Shown here one piece after another: positions 54,191-63,475 of a DNA stretch of 64,000 nt; within the stretch, counting starts at the first letter, position 1, and each line of letters starts with the position of its first letter. The notes beneath the pieces are model-generated. The model saw nothing but the letters and a program-made list of their open reading frames with translations, searched no databases and had not been told where the DNA came from. Source of the DNA: Clostridium sp. KNHs205 (lineage in GTDB: Bacteria > Bacillota > Clostridia > Lachnospirales > Lachnospiraceae); NCBI RefSeq assembly GCF_000702945.1, contig NZ_JNLE01000003.1:4077501-4141500 (forward strand), read 5' to 3'. The translations under genes were made by a program, and so were the position numbers.

Positions 54191-55102
54191 ATGAAAACCG
54201 ACAGACTGATTGCCATAACCACATATCTGTTAAATCGTGAAATTGTAAGTGCAGCAACACTGGCTGAGCGCTTTGAGGTGTCAAAACGCACGATCCAGCG
54301 AGACATAGAGATACTTAACCAAGCAGGCATACCGATAATTTCCACCTACGGTATAAACGGAGGATATGAAATAACAGACGGCTTCAGGCTGGTAAAGCAG
54401 CTTGCGGCTCAGGAGGACTTCTTAAATATAATTACTGCACTGGAAGGATATACTACTGCTTTTAAAGATAACAGTGTCCGCACAACTCTGGAGAAATCTC
54501 TTTCTCTGCTGCCGGACAGAAAGCAGCATATCTTTCTCAATTTATCATCCTCCAGGGAAGGCTTACATACAGATGAGTATTTATACTCCTTTGACAGAGC
54601 AATTACTGATAAGGTTCCGCTAACTATCCGCTATATTGATTCGAGCCAGACGGAATCAGAGCGAATAGTTGAACCCCTGGCGCTTACCTTTCAGTGGTAT
54701 TCCTGGTATTTGTTTGCTTATTGCAGGACAAAAGAAGATTACCGGTTATTTAAATTAACAAGAATAGTACATCTGGCAGCCGTTCCCGGTTCCTTTACCG
54801 TAAAGCATACTGAGGTATCAAAGCTTCTAAAAGATAAACTGGAATCAGATAAAAGAGTCTATCATACTGTTCGTCTGCTATGCAGGAAAGAAATCGTTAT
54901 ACAGGTACTGGAATACTTTAGCAACGGTGAGATTACAGAACTGGATAATGGAGATATCATATTAAAGCTTCATGTGCCCTTTGAACGTATGTGGTTTTCT
55001 CTCCTATTGGGTTTTGGCAACAAGGTACAGGTACTGGAACCGGAAGAAATAAAAATGGAACTGATAAAGAAAGCCAATGAGATTATAGAACTTTATAAAT
55101 AG
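54191..55102 (+). CDS. HTH-WYL regulator
   Basis: A 303-residue YafY-type regulator with an HTH (about 3-58; NREIVSAATLAERFEVSKRTIQRDIEILNQAGIPII) and a WYL domain containing WYLFAYCRTKEDYRLFKLTRI near 175. It closely resembles the minus-strand WYL protein across the VOC gene, so they are probably paralogues. ATG 54191 with GAGGA is preferred over an ATG 25 codons upstream. It is the divergent neighbour of the VOC gene and its probable regulator. Confidence 0.9.
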   Translation: MKTDRLIAITTYLLNREIVSAATLAERFEVSKRTIQRDIEILNQAGIPIISTYGINGGYEITDGFRLVKQLAAQEDFLNIITALEGYTTAFKDNSVRTTLEKSLSLLPDRKQHIFLNLSSSREGLHTDEYLYSFDRAITDKVPLTIRYIDSSQTESERIVEPLALTFQWYSWYLFAYCRTKEDYRLFKLTRIVHLAAVPGSFTVKHTEVSKLLKDKLESDKRVYHTVRLLCRKEIVIQVLEYFSNGEITELDNGDIILKLHVPFERMWFSLLLGFGNKVQVLEPEEIKMELIKKANEIIELYK

Positions 55103-55123
55103 CGACATACAGTTGTCGCTATT
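55098..55123 (+). terminator. terminator-like hairpin at the end of the WYL gene
   Basis: AATAGCGACA pairs perfectly with TGTCGCTATT around TACAGT. The gene's stop codon TAG (55100-55102) lies in the left arm. A T-run is lacking, so strength is uncertain. Confidence 0.6.
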
Positions 55124-55221
55124 CCTATGTTATCCTTCGATACATAATGAAATTCTATCAATTGTACGAAAGGTATGGCCTGCCCTTTTATTATGCTATA
55201 ACACTCTACTCCCTCTTATCC

Positions 55222-55551
55222 TCACGGATTGACCACTATTTTTAAATCCATAAACAGATAAAGAATCACGATAAGAATTGTAAAAGCTATCGCAGTACTT
55301 AATATTCCTTTAAACAGCGATCTTAGCATTCCCTTTTTCCATTTCTTTGATAACTGAATTACAGACTTAGCATCATCCCACTGGCTTTCTTCATTATTAA
55401 TGGGTAGTACCGTATCCATAGCTAACAGTTCGCTGGTGCAGCTTTCGCACTCCGTTAGATGTTCTTCTACTAACCCCCTGCTTTCCATGCTGCAGACGCC
55501 GTCATGGTACAATGGCAGCAAATCTCTTATTATTTCACAAGATATTTTCAT
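55222..55551 (-). CDS. anti-sigma factor with zinc-finger domain
   Basis: A 109-residue membrane protein. The N-terminal zf-HC2 motif is HxxxCxxC in EHLTECESCTSEL, and LLPLYHDGVCS before it is also typical. One membrane helix spans about 80-100. It should bind the ECF sigma factor encoded just upstream and keep it at the membrane until a signal arrives. Its ATG overlaps the sigma stop (ATGA), with AGGAGG inside the sigma gene. Only a short extracellular tail is present. Confidence 0.9.
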   Translation of the reverse strand: MKISCEIIRDLLPLYHDGVCSMESRGLVEEHLTECESCTSELLAMDTVLPINNEESQWDDAKSVIQLSKKWKKGMLRSLFKGILSTAIAFTILIVILYLFMDLKIVVNP

Positions 55552-56024
55552 TTTATCGCCTCCTGTAATTGCTTTTTCGCTCTGTAGAAGATCAGCCTTG
55601 CCCAACTGTCCGTCTTTCCGAAGAGTTCTCCGATCTGAGCAAAGGACAATTCTCCAAAAACACGCAAGGTAAAGACCTCTTTCTGTGGTTCACTGAGATT
55701 ATGCAGTAACACGTGCAGCTGCTTGGCTGCTTCTTTATCCAGATATGCTGCTTCTATATCCAATTCAGCCTCATAAGCTTCTTCGGTTAAGTCATGGGTA
55801 TAACGCTTCTGCTTCTGAGACAGGGTAAAATAAGTATTTTTCGCAATCTGACATAACCAAACAGATAATTTACAGCTGCCGTTAAACTTCTCGATATTCC
55901 TCATTGCCTTAAAAAATGTCTCCTGTGTAACTTCTTCTGCAATTGCTTCGTTTCTGCTTATAGACAGTACATATTTGTATACATCAGAAAAGTATACTCT
56001 ATATATTTCTCCGAAGTCTGTCAC
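55548..56024 (-). CDS. ECF-type RNA polymerase sigma factor
   Basis: A 158-residue sigma-70-family factor with region 2 (about 5-70; YFSDVYKYVLSISRNEAIAEEVTQETFFKAMRNI) and region 4 (about 100-155; LSEPQKEVFTLRVFGELSFAQIGELFGKTDSWARLIFYRAKKQL). GTG 56024 is chosen because AGGAGG lies seven bases upstream. It is translationally coupled to an anti-sigma factor; the target promoters are unknown. No efflux gene follows. Confidence 0.92.
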   Translation of the reverse strand: MTDFGEIYRVYFSDVYKYVLSISRNEAIAEEVTQETFFKAMRNIEKFNGSCKLSVWLCQIAKNTYFTLSQKQKRYTHDLTEEAYEAELDIEAAYLDKEAAKQLHVLLHNLSEPQKEVFTLRVFGELSFAQIGELFGKTDSWARLIFYRAKKQLQEAIK

Positions 56025-56191
56025 TTTCTCACCTCCTGTACATAAGACTCTGTATCTGTAAAAGTGTTTCAATAATTTTTAAGATTCCTGAATTCATGTT
56101 AAATACAGAAATAATTGCATAAATATTGTAAGGTTTTTCCTCACCTACGTCAATCCGATGGGAAAATTAGCGTAAAACAGGCTTCATCATG

Positions 56192-56220
56192 TTGCATGAC
56201 GTTCCATCAAATGGTATACT
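56192..56220 (+). promoter_or_regulatory. rqcH promoter
   Basis: TTGCAT (56192-56197) and TATACT (56215-56220) are 17 bases apart, about 100 bases before the ATG of the NFACT gene. Confidence 0.7.
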
Positions 56221-56321
56221 CTATTTATTAAACTGCAAATTAAATAAAATCAGAACTTAAAGAACTCTATATTTAATAGCAGTAGTTATCTAAATAAGGT
56301 TACAATTGAAGGAGAAAAAGA

Positions 56322-58091
56322 ATGGCTCTGGACGGATTTGTCATTGCCAGTGTTGTTTCCGAATTAAAAGAGAAGCTGATTGACGGAAGAATCAGTAAGA
56401 TATCTCAACCGGAAAAAGACGAACTGGTATTAACCATAAAAAAACAAAAAGACAATTATAAACTGTATCTATCTGCAAATGCAAGCCTTCCTCTGGTGTA
56501 TTTGACAGAGGAAACAAAGCAGAACCCCATGGTAGCACCTGGCTTTTGCATGCTTTTAAGAAAACACTTAAATAGTGCCAGGATTCTGGATATTACGCAG
56601 CCGGGACTGGAACGTATCATTCGTATTAAAATCGAGCATTTAAATGAACTGGGTGATTTATGTGTTAAATACCTTATTATAGAGATTATGGGCAAACACA
56701 GCAATATCATCTTCTGCGATGCTGAAGATATTATAGTAGACAGTATTAAACGTATTTCTCATATGGTCAGTTCTGTAAGAGAAGTTCTTCCCGGAAGACC
56801 CTATGTGGTACCCAGAACCGGTGATAAGCATGAGCCAAAAGAACTTAGTTATGAAGACTGGAAAGCAAATGTCTTATCCAAACCCCTGCCCCTGGAGAAA
56901 GCTATTTATACAGAACTTACAGGTTTCAGCCCCTTAATGGCCGCTGAGCTGATTCATCGTGCTTCTTTAGATTCTGCACCACCTGCAAATACCTTATCAG
57001 AGGAAGCCGGTTTACATCTGTACAAGAATTTTGAACGTCTGATAGAGGACCTGAAGGAAGAAAACTTTGCTCCAAACATTGTATATAAGGACAAAGAGCC
57101 GGTTGAATTCTCCTGCTTTTTACTTAGCTGTTATAAAGACTTTGAAACCCTGGAAGAGACTTCTATCTCTAAGGTATTGGAGCATTTTTATTCCTCCAAG
57201 AATACCGTATCCCGCATCCGTCAGAAATCCACACATCTTCGGAAAATCATATCAAATGCCATGGAGCGTACCGCTAAAAAATATGATTTACAGTTAAAGC
57301 AGTTAAAAGATACTGATAAAAGAGATAAATACCGCATTTATGGTGAGCTGATCAATACCTATGGTTATCAGGTAGAACCCGGCTCCAAATCCTTTCAGGC
57401 ATTGAATTACTATACCAATGAAGAGATTACGATTCCTCTGGACGATACACTGACAACCACGGAAAATGCCAAAAAATATTTTGAAAAATATAATAAGTTA
57501 AAAAGAACCTATGATGCTCTCACATCATTGCTGGAGGAAACCAAATCCGACTTGGAACATTTGGACTCCATAAAGACTTCTCTAGATATAGCACTTGCAG
57601 AAGACGATCTGGCTGCTCTGAAAGAAGAGCTTGTGGAATTCGGCTATATGAAACGTAAATTTGTGAAAGCTCCCGGCAGTAAAAACGGCGGCAGAGTTAA
57701 AACCGCTAAGAAAGTTAATAGCAAGCCCTTTCATTATGTTTCTTCTGACGGATTTCATATGTATGTAGGTAAAAACAATTACCAGAACGATGAACTGACC
57801 TTCAAATTTGCAACTGGCGGTGACTGGTGGTTCCATTCCAAGAAAATCCCCGGCTCCCACGTGGTTGTAAAGACAGGGGGTGCCGAGCTTCCTGACCGTA
57901 CTTATGAAGAGGCCGCAAGGCTTGCAGCCTATTATTCCAAAGGCAGGGACAATGACAAAGTGGAAATTGACTACACTGAAAAGAAAAATGTAAAGAAACC
58001 GGGAGGTGCCAAACCAGGATTTGTTGTGTATTATACCAACTATTCCATGGTAGTAACACCGGGTATCGACGGACTGAAAGAATTAGATTAA
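56322..58091 (+). CDS. rqcH: ribosome quality-control factor RqcH (NFACT)
   Basis: A 589-residue protein of the NFACT/FbpA family that binds stalled 50S subunits and adds C-terminal alanine tails to incomplete peptides. The N-terminal NFACT-N domain (about 1-200) begins MALDGFVIASVVSELKEKLIDGRISKISQPEKDELVL. A coiled coil covers about 280-430. The C-terminal NFACT-R domain has FHYVSSDGFHMYVGKNNYQNDELTF and WWFHSKKIPGSHVV near 470-515. Also named fibronectin-binding protein. GGAG precedes the ATG. Confidence 0.95.
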   Translation: MALDGFVIASVVSELKEKLIDGRISKISQPEKDELVLTIKKQKDNYKLYLSANASLPLVYLTEETKQNPMVAPGFCMLLRKHLNSARILDITQPGLERIIRIKIEHLNELGDLCVKYLIIEIMGKHSNIIFCDAEDIIVDSIKRISHMVSSVREVLPGRPYVVPRTGDKHEPKELSYEDWKANVLSKPLPLEKAIYTELTGFSPLMAAELIHRASLDSAPPANTLSEEAGLHLYKNFERLIEDLKEENFAPNIVYKDKEPVEFSCFLLSCYKDFETLEETSISKVLEHFYSSKNTVSRIRQKSTHLRKIISNAMERTAKKYDLQLKQLKDTDKRDKYRIYGELINTYGYQVEPGSKSFQALNYYTNEEITIPLDDTLTTTENAKKYFEKYNKLKRTYDALTSLLEETKSDLEHLDSIKTSLDIALAEDDLAALKEELVEFGYMKRKFVKAPGSKNGGRVKTAKKVNSKPFHYVSSDGFHMYVGKNNYQNDELTFKFATGGDWWFHSKKIPGSHVVVKTGGAELPDRTYEEAARLAAYYSKGRDNDKVEIDYTEKKNVKKPGGAKPGFVVYYTNYSMVVTPGIDGLKELD

Positions 58092-58124
58092 AGGAACAAC
58101 CTATCACAATTAAGGAGGCATCTT

Positions 58125-58937
58125 ATGATTAGAGCAGACTACCACGTTCATTCGGATTTTTCCAGTGATTCCGAAGCACCTATGGAATCCGTAATTGATA
58201 GAGCAATTGAACTTGGCCTGGAGAGAATCTGTTTTACAGACCACATGGACTATGATTTCCCCATGACCTCAACCTATACCTTTGTCTTTGAACCTTTCAG
58301 TTACTTTAGAAAGCTCTGTGAATTACAGGAACAATACCAGGGAAAAATAAAGATACTAAAAGGAATTGAACTTGGGCTTCAACCCCATCTGGGCGAAGAT
58401 TATCAAAAACTGATCGACAGCCACCCTTTTGATTTTATACTTGGTTCTACTCATCTGGTCCAGAAAGTAGATCCTTATCTTCCCGTTTATTGGGAGACTC
58501 ACAAGAAAGAAGAAGGAATCAGATTATATTTTGAGGAGATAACTGAAAATCTCAGAAATTATAAAGGTTTTCTCATTAACGGTCATCTGGATTATATGAT
58601 ACGATATGCTCCCGGTACCAATGAAGATTTCACCTACAAGAAATATTCCGATACTATTGACACAATGCTCAGAACTATAATTGAAAGCGGTAAAGGTATC
58701 GAGATAAATACTTCCGGTTTCAAATATCAGTTAACAGTCCCTCATCCGCATACTGATATCATAAAAAGATATAAGGAACTTGGGGGAGAGTTAATTACCA
58801 TAGGTTCCGATGCCCATAAACCTGAGCATCTTGCATATGATTTTAACAAAGCAGAGGAGCTTTTGTTGGAGTTAGGGTTCCGATATTATTCTGTATTTGA
58901 AGAACAAAAGCCAATACTTCTGCCACTTGGAAAATAA
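58125..58937 (+). CDS. PHP-family histidinol-phosphatase
   Basis: A 270-residue metal-dependent phosphatase with the PHP motifs DYHVHSDFSSDS near 4, FTDHMDYDFP near 38, GIELGLQPH near 85, GSTHLVQ near 110, NGHLDYMIRY near 155 and GSDAHKPEHL near 235. Histidinol-phosphatase (HisJ) is the usual annotation, but a his operon is not visible, and the enzyme may act on another phosphate ester. AAGGAGG lies before the ATG. It follows rqcH by 33 bases. Confidence 0.88.
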   Translation: MIRADYHVHSDFSSDSEAPMESVIDRAIELGLERICFTDHMDYDFPMTSTYTFVFEPFSYFRKLCELQEQYQGKIKILKGIELGLQPHLGEDYQKLIDSHPFDFILGSTHLVQKVDPYLPVYWETHKKEEGIRLYFEEITENLRNYKGFLINGHLDYMIRYAPGTNEDFTYKKYSDTIDTMLRTIIESGKGIEINTSGFKYQLTVPHPHTDIIKRYKELGGELITIGSDAHKPEHLAYDFNKAEELLLELGFRYYSVFEEQKPILLPLGK

Positions 58938-58992
58938 ACTAACCTTACAATACTAATACCCTTATATAATTGCAAATAAGATACACTGGAAT

Positions 58993-59035
58993 ACGGGTAT
59001 GATACAAAGAATATCATACCCGTTCAGTTTTTCGA
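58993..59035 (+). terminator. terminator of the rqcH-PHP transcript
   Basis: ACGGGTATGATA pairs perfectly with TATCATACCCGT around a seven-base loop. TCAGTTTTTC follows. Confidence 0.92.
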
Positions 59036-59073
59036 TGACCCGATATATTTAATTCAGTATTATCCTAAGCAAG

Positions 59074-59760
59074 CTAAGATCGGTTACTCAGCATTTCAAA
59101 TACCCTGTCCCTTATACTCTCGTCAAAAAATCCCATCCCCGTATCACCGTCCTGATTCTCTGATCCTTTATAATAATAGGTCACAGTGTACAACGTCAAA
59201 AAGTGCATGGTACTGCTTAGCGAACCATAAGTGGTTGAGGTCTTTTCTTCAGTTTCCGCCCTTATTTGAGCAACATCGGCTAGTCGCACCAGGATAACCA
59301 ACGGACTACTCCCCCATAAACAAGCATAGTTACGGGAAAGAATGAAACGTGCAGGTGTTTTATTGGAATTAGGCCCCAGCAGTTCATAATCCAAAATATT
59401 TTCAGAATATTTCACCGCTTCAAGCATCTCTCTTCCGAGTTGTTCCTGCTCTGTCTCTGACATATTTAATAGCTTAACAGCCTTTTTCATATTTCTGCTC
59501 ATCCTGTTGGTACTTAATCCTGGTAAGAGGAGTAATAAGAATATAATACTTATGAAAACTCCGAAACCAAGTCCTGTCATACCAGCTTGTATAAGCTCTT
59601 CTCCCTTATCACCATCTATAGCCGACATAATAACTCCAAACACTATGAAAAATAGCAATACGATTGGAATGACCTTGCAGATGGTTCCTATAAACAACTT
59701 CTTTCGATAAGCCCCCAGCCAGTTCTTTCCTGTTTTGACCCACATTCCATAAATTTCCAA
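59074..59760 (-). CDS. membrane protein of unknown function
   Basis: A 228-residue protein with two membrane helices (about 27-50 and 62-87 of the chosen frame) and a C-terminal soluble domain of about 130 residues, with SRNYACLWGSSPLVILVRLADVAQIRAETE near 140-170. The domain resembles a PH-like or YcxB-like fold, but this is weak. The TTG at 59760 is chosen because GGGAGG lies seven bases upstream; the longer frame starts at a TTG without an RBS. Confidence 0.68.
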   Translation of the reverse strand: MEIYGMWVKTGKNWLGAYRKKLFIGTICKVIPIVLLFFIVFGVIMSAIDGDKGEELIQAGMTGLGFGVFISIIFLLLLLPGLSTNRMSRNMKKAVKLLNMSETEQEQLGREMLEAVKYSENILDYELLGPNSNKTPARFILSRNYACLWGSSPLVILVRLADVAQIRAETEEKTSTTYGSLSSTMHFLTLYTVTYYYKGSENQDGDTGMGFFDESIRDRVFEMLSNRS

Positions 59761-59910
59761 AATTAATCCTCCCGTAAATAGTAGTTTGCTATTTAATTTA
59801 AACAACTTTAAAAAATTGTCTCTGTCTCAAGCAATATTTTACAGGTATTATTTCGGCACTTATTTCCAATTATTTAAGCTTAAATTCACTCTGTTGCTTA
59901 TGCCGGTATA

Positions 59911-59948
59911 AGAAAAAAGCCCTGGAACACAAAGAATGTATCCCAGGG
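59911..59948 (-). terminator. terminator of the isc-mnmA operon
   Basis: CCCTGGGATACA pairs with TGTGTTCCAGGG (two G-T pairs) on the minus strand, then CTTTTTTC. It starts 15 bases after the mnmA stop. Confidence 0.9.
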
Positions 59949-59962
59949 GTTTCTATTACTTT

Positions 59963-61045
59963 TTATGCTCTGACAATGGTTCCGCCGCCAAGAACATAAT
60001 CACCATCATAAAATACCACAGCTTGTCCGGGTGTTACTGCTCTTTGCGGTTCAGCAAATACACATTCCACCAGATCTTCACCGGTCTTTCGTATGGTTGC
60101 CTTGGTACCTTTATGGTTATATCGTATCTTTACGTCTACTTCCATCTCATCCTGCAAATCTTCTATGGACATAAAATTCAGATTGTTTGCATACAGCTTT
60201 TCAGAAAATACTTCCTCACCGGTACCGATAACTACTTCATTGCTCTGAGGACGGATGTCCACAACAAATACCGGGTAACCAAGGGCGAGGTTCAAGCCTT
60301 TTCTCTGTCCAATGGTATAATGGATAATACCTTTATGTTTACCGATAACCTTACCGTCAGTGGTAACAAAATTACCGGGCTTTGAATCTTCTCCGGTGTA
60401 CTCCTCAATAAATTTTGCATAGTCCTTATCCGGTATAAAGCAGATTTCCTGGCTGTCAGGCTTTGAAGCTATTCTTAAATTAATCTTCTTAGCCATCTCC
60501 CTGATCTCATCTTTATGAAAATTTCCCACCGGCATCAGGGTATGGGATAATTGATGCTGGGTCAGATTATATAAAGCGTAAGTCTGGTCTTTTTCCGCAG
60601 TAACAGATTTACACAAGGTATATCTGCCGTTTTCTAACTGTACTACCTTGGCATAATGCCCTGTTGCTATATAGTCAGCGCCGATATCAAGGGATCTTTT
60701 CAAGAGTGACTCCCACTTCACATAACGGTTGCAGGCAATACAAGGATTGGGTGTGTTTCCTTCCTTATACTCTTTTACAAAATAATCCATAACAGCGCAT
60801 TTAAACTCATTTTTGAAATTCATGACATAGTAGGGAATATCCAAAGCAAAGGCTACTCTTCTTGCATCATCAACGGCACTTAAGCCACAACAGCCACCGC
60901 TTTCTTCCTGGGCTGAGATATCCTCATCCTGCCAGATCTGCATGGTAACACCAATTACATCATAACCGGCTTCCTTCAGCAGATAAGCAGCTACAGAGGA
61001 ATCTACCCCTCCGGACATCCCGACTACTACTTTTTTCTTGTCCAA
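59963..61045 (-). CDS. mnmA: tRNA-specific 2-thiouridylase MnmA
   Basis: The enzyme that thiolates U34 in the anticodons of tRNA Lys, Glu and Gln. The 360 residues have the ATP-binding PP-loop [18 protein letters not shown] near 5-22, the catalytic Cys in [12 protein letters not shown] and the second Cys in SQEICFIPD. The TTG at 61045 has AGGAGGG six bases upstream, overlapping the iscU stop. Sulfur comes from the IscS encoded in the same operon, directly in Gram-positives. An ATG 13 codons earlier inside iscU is not preferred. Confidence 0.95.
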   Translation of the reverse strand: MDKKKVVVGMSGGVDSSVAAYLLKEAGYDVIGVTMQIWQDEDISAQEESGGCCGLSAVDDARRVAFALDIPYYVMNFKNEFKCAVMDYFVKEYKEGNTPNPCIACNRYVKWESLLKRSLDIGADYIATGHYAKVVQLENGRYTLCKSVTAEKDQTYALYNLTQHQLSHTLMPVGNFHKDEIREMAKKINLRIASKPDSQEICFIPDKDYAKFIEEYTGEDSKPGNFVTTDGKVIGKHKGIIHYTIGQRKGLNLALGYPVFVVDIRPQSNEVVIGTGEEVFSEKLYANNLNFMSIEDLQDEMEVDVKIRYNHKGTKATIRKTGEDLVECVFAEPQRAVTPGQAVVFYDGDYVLGGGTIVRA

Positions 61046-61055
61046 AATAACCCTC

Positions 61056-61493
61056 CTAGTACTCTTCCGTGTGTTCCTCTTCACCGATATCGGATTTCGG
61101 TTTTTCCAGACCTTCTATCACAATGCCATTCTTCTCTGCATAGTCCCAAAGAGCTGCGTGAATAGCCTCTTCTGCTAACAGTGAACAGTGAACCTTAACC
61201 GGCGGAAGCCCGTCAAGTGCATCCATAACCGCTTTGTTTGTTATCTTTAGTGCTTCCTGAATATCTTTTCCTTTAACCAGTTCTGTTGCCATGCTGCTGG
61301 TAGCAACTGCAGCTCCGCATCCAAATGTCTTGAATTTAACATCCTGAATAATTTTATTTTCGTCAATATCCAGATAGATACGCATAATATCACCGCATTT
61401 TGCATTTCCTACGGTACCTACTCCGCTTGCATTGTCAATTTCTCCGACATTTCTGGGATTGGTGAAATGATCCATAACTTTTTCACTATACAT
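61056..61493 (-). CDS. iscU: Fe-S cluster scaffold IscU/NifU
   Basis: A 145-residue scaffold that assembles [2Fe-2S] and [4Fe-4S] clusters. The three ligand Cys are in GNAKCGD near 34, [13 protein letters not shown] near 60, and [13 protein letters not shown] near 100. The C-terminal 20 residues are charged and may differ from E. coli IscU. It lies 116 bases after iscS and overlaps the mnmA RBS, so the two are co-transcribed. Confidence 0.96.
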   Translation of the reverse strand: MYSEKVMDHFTNPRNVGEIDNASGVGTVGNAKCGDIMRIYLDIDENKIIQDVKFKTFGCGAAVATSSMATELVKGKDIQEALKITNKAVMDALDGLPPVKVHCSLLAEEAIHAALWDYAEKNGIVIEGLEKPKSDIGEEEHTEEY

Positions 61494-61609
61494 TTTAATC
61501 CTCCGTTATTTCCTGTTTCTCTTATTGTTGTTAATATATGTCATCCAGGAATTCTTTTATCATCATTTTCTATTGTTTTAATTATTCATCCGCAATCCTG
61601 ACTGATTAC

Positions 61610-62794
61610 TTATCTTGCCATACTTTTAAGAAAATCTTCGTATAACGGTGACATAGAGCGCAGCTTTGCTACAATTTCCTTAATTGTATCAACAACGTAA
61701 TCCATCTCTTCAGTTGTGTTATCTTCACAAAGAGTCAGACGTAAGGAACCATGGGCAATTTCATGAGGCAGCCCGATAGCCAATAGAACATGGGAAGGAT
61801 CCAGTGAACCAGAGGTACAGGCAGAGCCGCTGGAAGCACAAATATTCTGCATATCAAGCATGATTAAGAGAGATTCGCCTTCGATAAATTGGAAAGCAAA
61901 ATTTGCATTGTTGGGAAGTCTGTTTGTCTTATGTCCGTTAAGTCTTACATAAGGCACCTCTTTTAACACTCTTCCAATCAGATAATCCCTTAATTCAATT
62001 TCTTTCTTCTGACGTTCTTCTAATGTATTCATAGCAATTTCTACTGCTTTACCAAAACCTACGATACCAGGTACATTTTCTGTTCCTGCACGTCTTTGTC
62101 TCTCCTGGGCACCGCCGTGAACAAAGGATCTTAATTTAAGACCTTTCTTAATATATAAGAAGCCAATTCCCTTAGGTCCGTTCAATTTATGTCCGCTGGC
62201 GCTGAGCATATCAATATTTAAAGCTTTCACGTCCAGCTCCAACTGGCCGAAAGCCTGCACCGCATCTGTATGGAAAAGTACATTGTTCTCTTTTGCTAGC
62301 TCACCGATTTCTTTAATCGGCTGAATCGTTCCGATTTCATTATTAGCAGCCATAATTGATATCAATATGGTTGTTGGCCTGATAGCTTTTTTTAATTCCT
62401 CCAGCTTAATAACACCGTCTTCATCTACATCCAGGTAAGTCACTTCAAAACCCTTCTTTTCAAGGGCTTCACAGGTATGAAGAATTGCATGGTGTTCAAT
62501 TTTAGAGGTTATGATATGGTTTCCTTTATCTCCATAAGCTTCTGCTGTGGCTTTAATAGCCCAGTTGTCTGCTTCCGTTCCGCCGGCAGTAAAGTATATT
62601 TCATTGCTTTCCGCATTAAGAGCTTTTGATATGATAGTTCTTGCTTCATCCACAGCCTTTTTGTTCTGTGTAGCAAATTCATAAACACTGGAAGGATTAC
62701 CGAAATACTCCGTAAAATAGGGCAGCATAGCCTCTACTACAGCAGGACGGGTTTTCGTTGTCGCTGCATTATCCAAATAAATCTTTTTTTCCAT
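61610..62794 (-). CDS. iscS: cysteine desulfurase IscS/NifS
   Basis: A 394-residue PLP enzyme that takes sulfur from cysteine for Fe-S assembly and tRNA thiolation. The PLP Lys is in SASGHKLNGPKGIGF near 205. The catalytic Cys lies in SSGSACTSGSLDPSHVL near 325, and its long loop resembles the IscS group. The ATG at 62794 with AGGAG eight bases upstream is chosen; an ATG 12 codons earlier overlaps the iscR gene. Confidence 0.96.
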   Translation of the reverse strand: MEKKIYLDNAATTKTRPAVVEAMLPYFTEYFGNPSSVYEFATQNKKAVDEARTIISKALNAESNEIYFTAGGTEADNWAIKATAEAYGDKGNHIITSKIEHHAILHTCEALEKKGFEVTYLDVDEDGVIKLEELKKAIRPTTILISIMAANNEIGTIQPIKEIGELAKENNVLFHTDAVQAFGQLELDVKALNIDMLSASGHKLNGPKGIGFLYIKKGLKLRSFVHGGAQERQRRAGTENVPGIVGFGKAVEIAMNTLEERQKKEIELRDYLIGRVLKEVPYVRLNGHKTNRLPNNANFAFQFIEGESLLIMLDMQNICASSGSACTSGSLDPSHVLLAIGLPHEIAHGSLRLTLCEDNTTEEMDYVVDTIKEIVAKLRSMSPLYEDFLKSMAR

Positions 62795-62817
62795 CTGATT
62801 TTCTCCTATTGATATCT

Positions 62818-63297
62818 TTATTGCCCGCATATAGGCTTTATACGTGGTTCCTTGCCTTCTATAGCTGTGTCATCTGCTATACGCCTGCCCTCATCGATTA
62901 ATTCAGAGAGGAGCATAGTATCCACCGTATTGTTTATACTATCACTAATACGCATCCAGACATATTTTGTTACACATAAATTCGCTCCGACACAGGAGTT
63001 ATTACTGCCTTCAAGCTCTGCACAATCCACAGGATTTAAGTCGCCTTCCAAGGCTCTCAGAATATCTCCTACCGAGATTTCCTCCGGTTTCTTAGCAAGA
63101 ATATAGCCACCCTGAGCACCCCGGATACTGTTGACGATACCTGCCTTTTTCAGCTTGGCAATCAACTGTTCCAGATAGCTGATGGAGATACCCTGTCTTT
63201 CCGCAACGGAACTTAAAGCAACTGCTTCTTTTTCGCCGTTCAGAGCCAGATCGACCACCGCTCTCAGCCCATATCTTCCTTTCGTAGATAATTTCAT
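62818..63297 (-). CDS. iscR: Fe-S cluster-sensing Rrf2 regulator IscR
   Basis: A 159-residue Rrf2-family regulator. The winged HTH (about 1-80; MKLSTKGRYGLRAVVDLALN ... ISYLEQLIAKLKKAGIVNSIRGAQGGY) is followed by three Cys in CAELEGSNNSCVGANLC near 92-108, which match the [2Fe-2S] ligands of IscR. Loss of the cluster should relieve repression of the isc genes downstream. A near-perfect operator lies in its leader. First gene of the iscR-iscS-iscU-mnmA operon. Confidence 0.95.
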   Translation of the reverse strand: MKLSTKGRYGLRAVVDLALNGEKEAVALSSVAERQGISISYLEQLIAKLKKAGIVNSIRGAQGGYILAKKPEEISVGDILRALEGDLNPVDCAELEGSNNSCVGANLCVTKYVWMRISDSINNTVDTMLLSELIDEGRRIADDTAIEGKEPRIKPICGQ

Positions 63298-63330
63298 TGA
63301 ACCACCTCTCTAATTAACAGCCAAATCCCT

Positions 63331-63398
63331 ACTATTTTATTTCCGAGTAAAATAGTGTACATTAAAAATATCATAGCATTGGAGATAGCAAAAGTCAA
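63331..63398 (-). promoter_or_regulatory. isc operon promoter with downstream operator
   Basis: On the minus strand TTGACT (63393-63398) and TATGAT (63370-63375) are 17 bases apart. A perfect inverted repeat ACTATTTTA-N8-TAAAATAGT (63331-63356) lies just after the transcription start. It fits an IscR autoregulatory site, though not a textbook IscR motif. Confidence 0.82.
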
Positions 63399-63475
63399 TA
63401 TTCTATTTTCTATTCTTTCTGCCTGTATTACTGAATATATTAATATGAATTAAACAAGTTAAAGGTTATTCATTT

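Noticed and set aside
54034..54345. N-terminal extension of the VOC protein
   Set aside because: It covers the divergent promoter region and the WYL start; a strong RBS lies before the later ATG.
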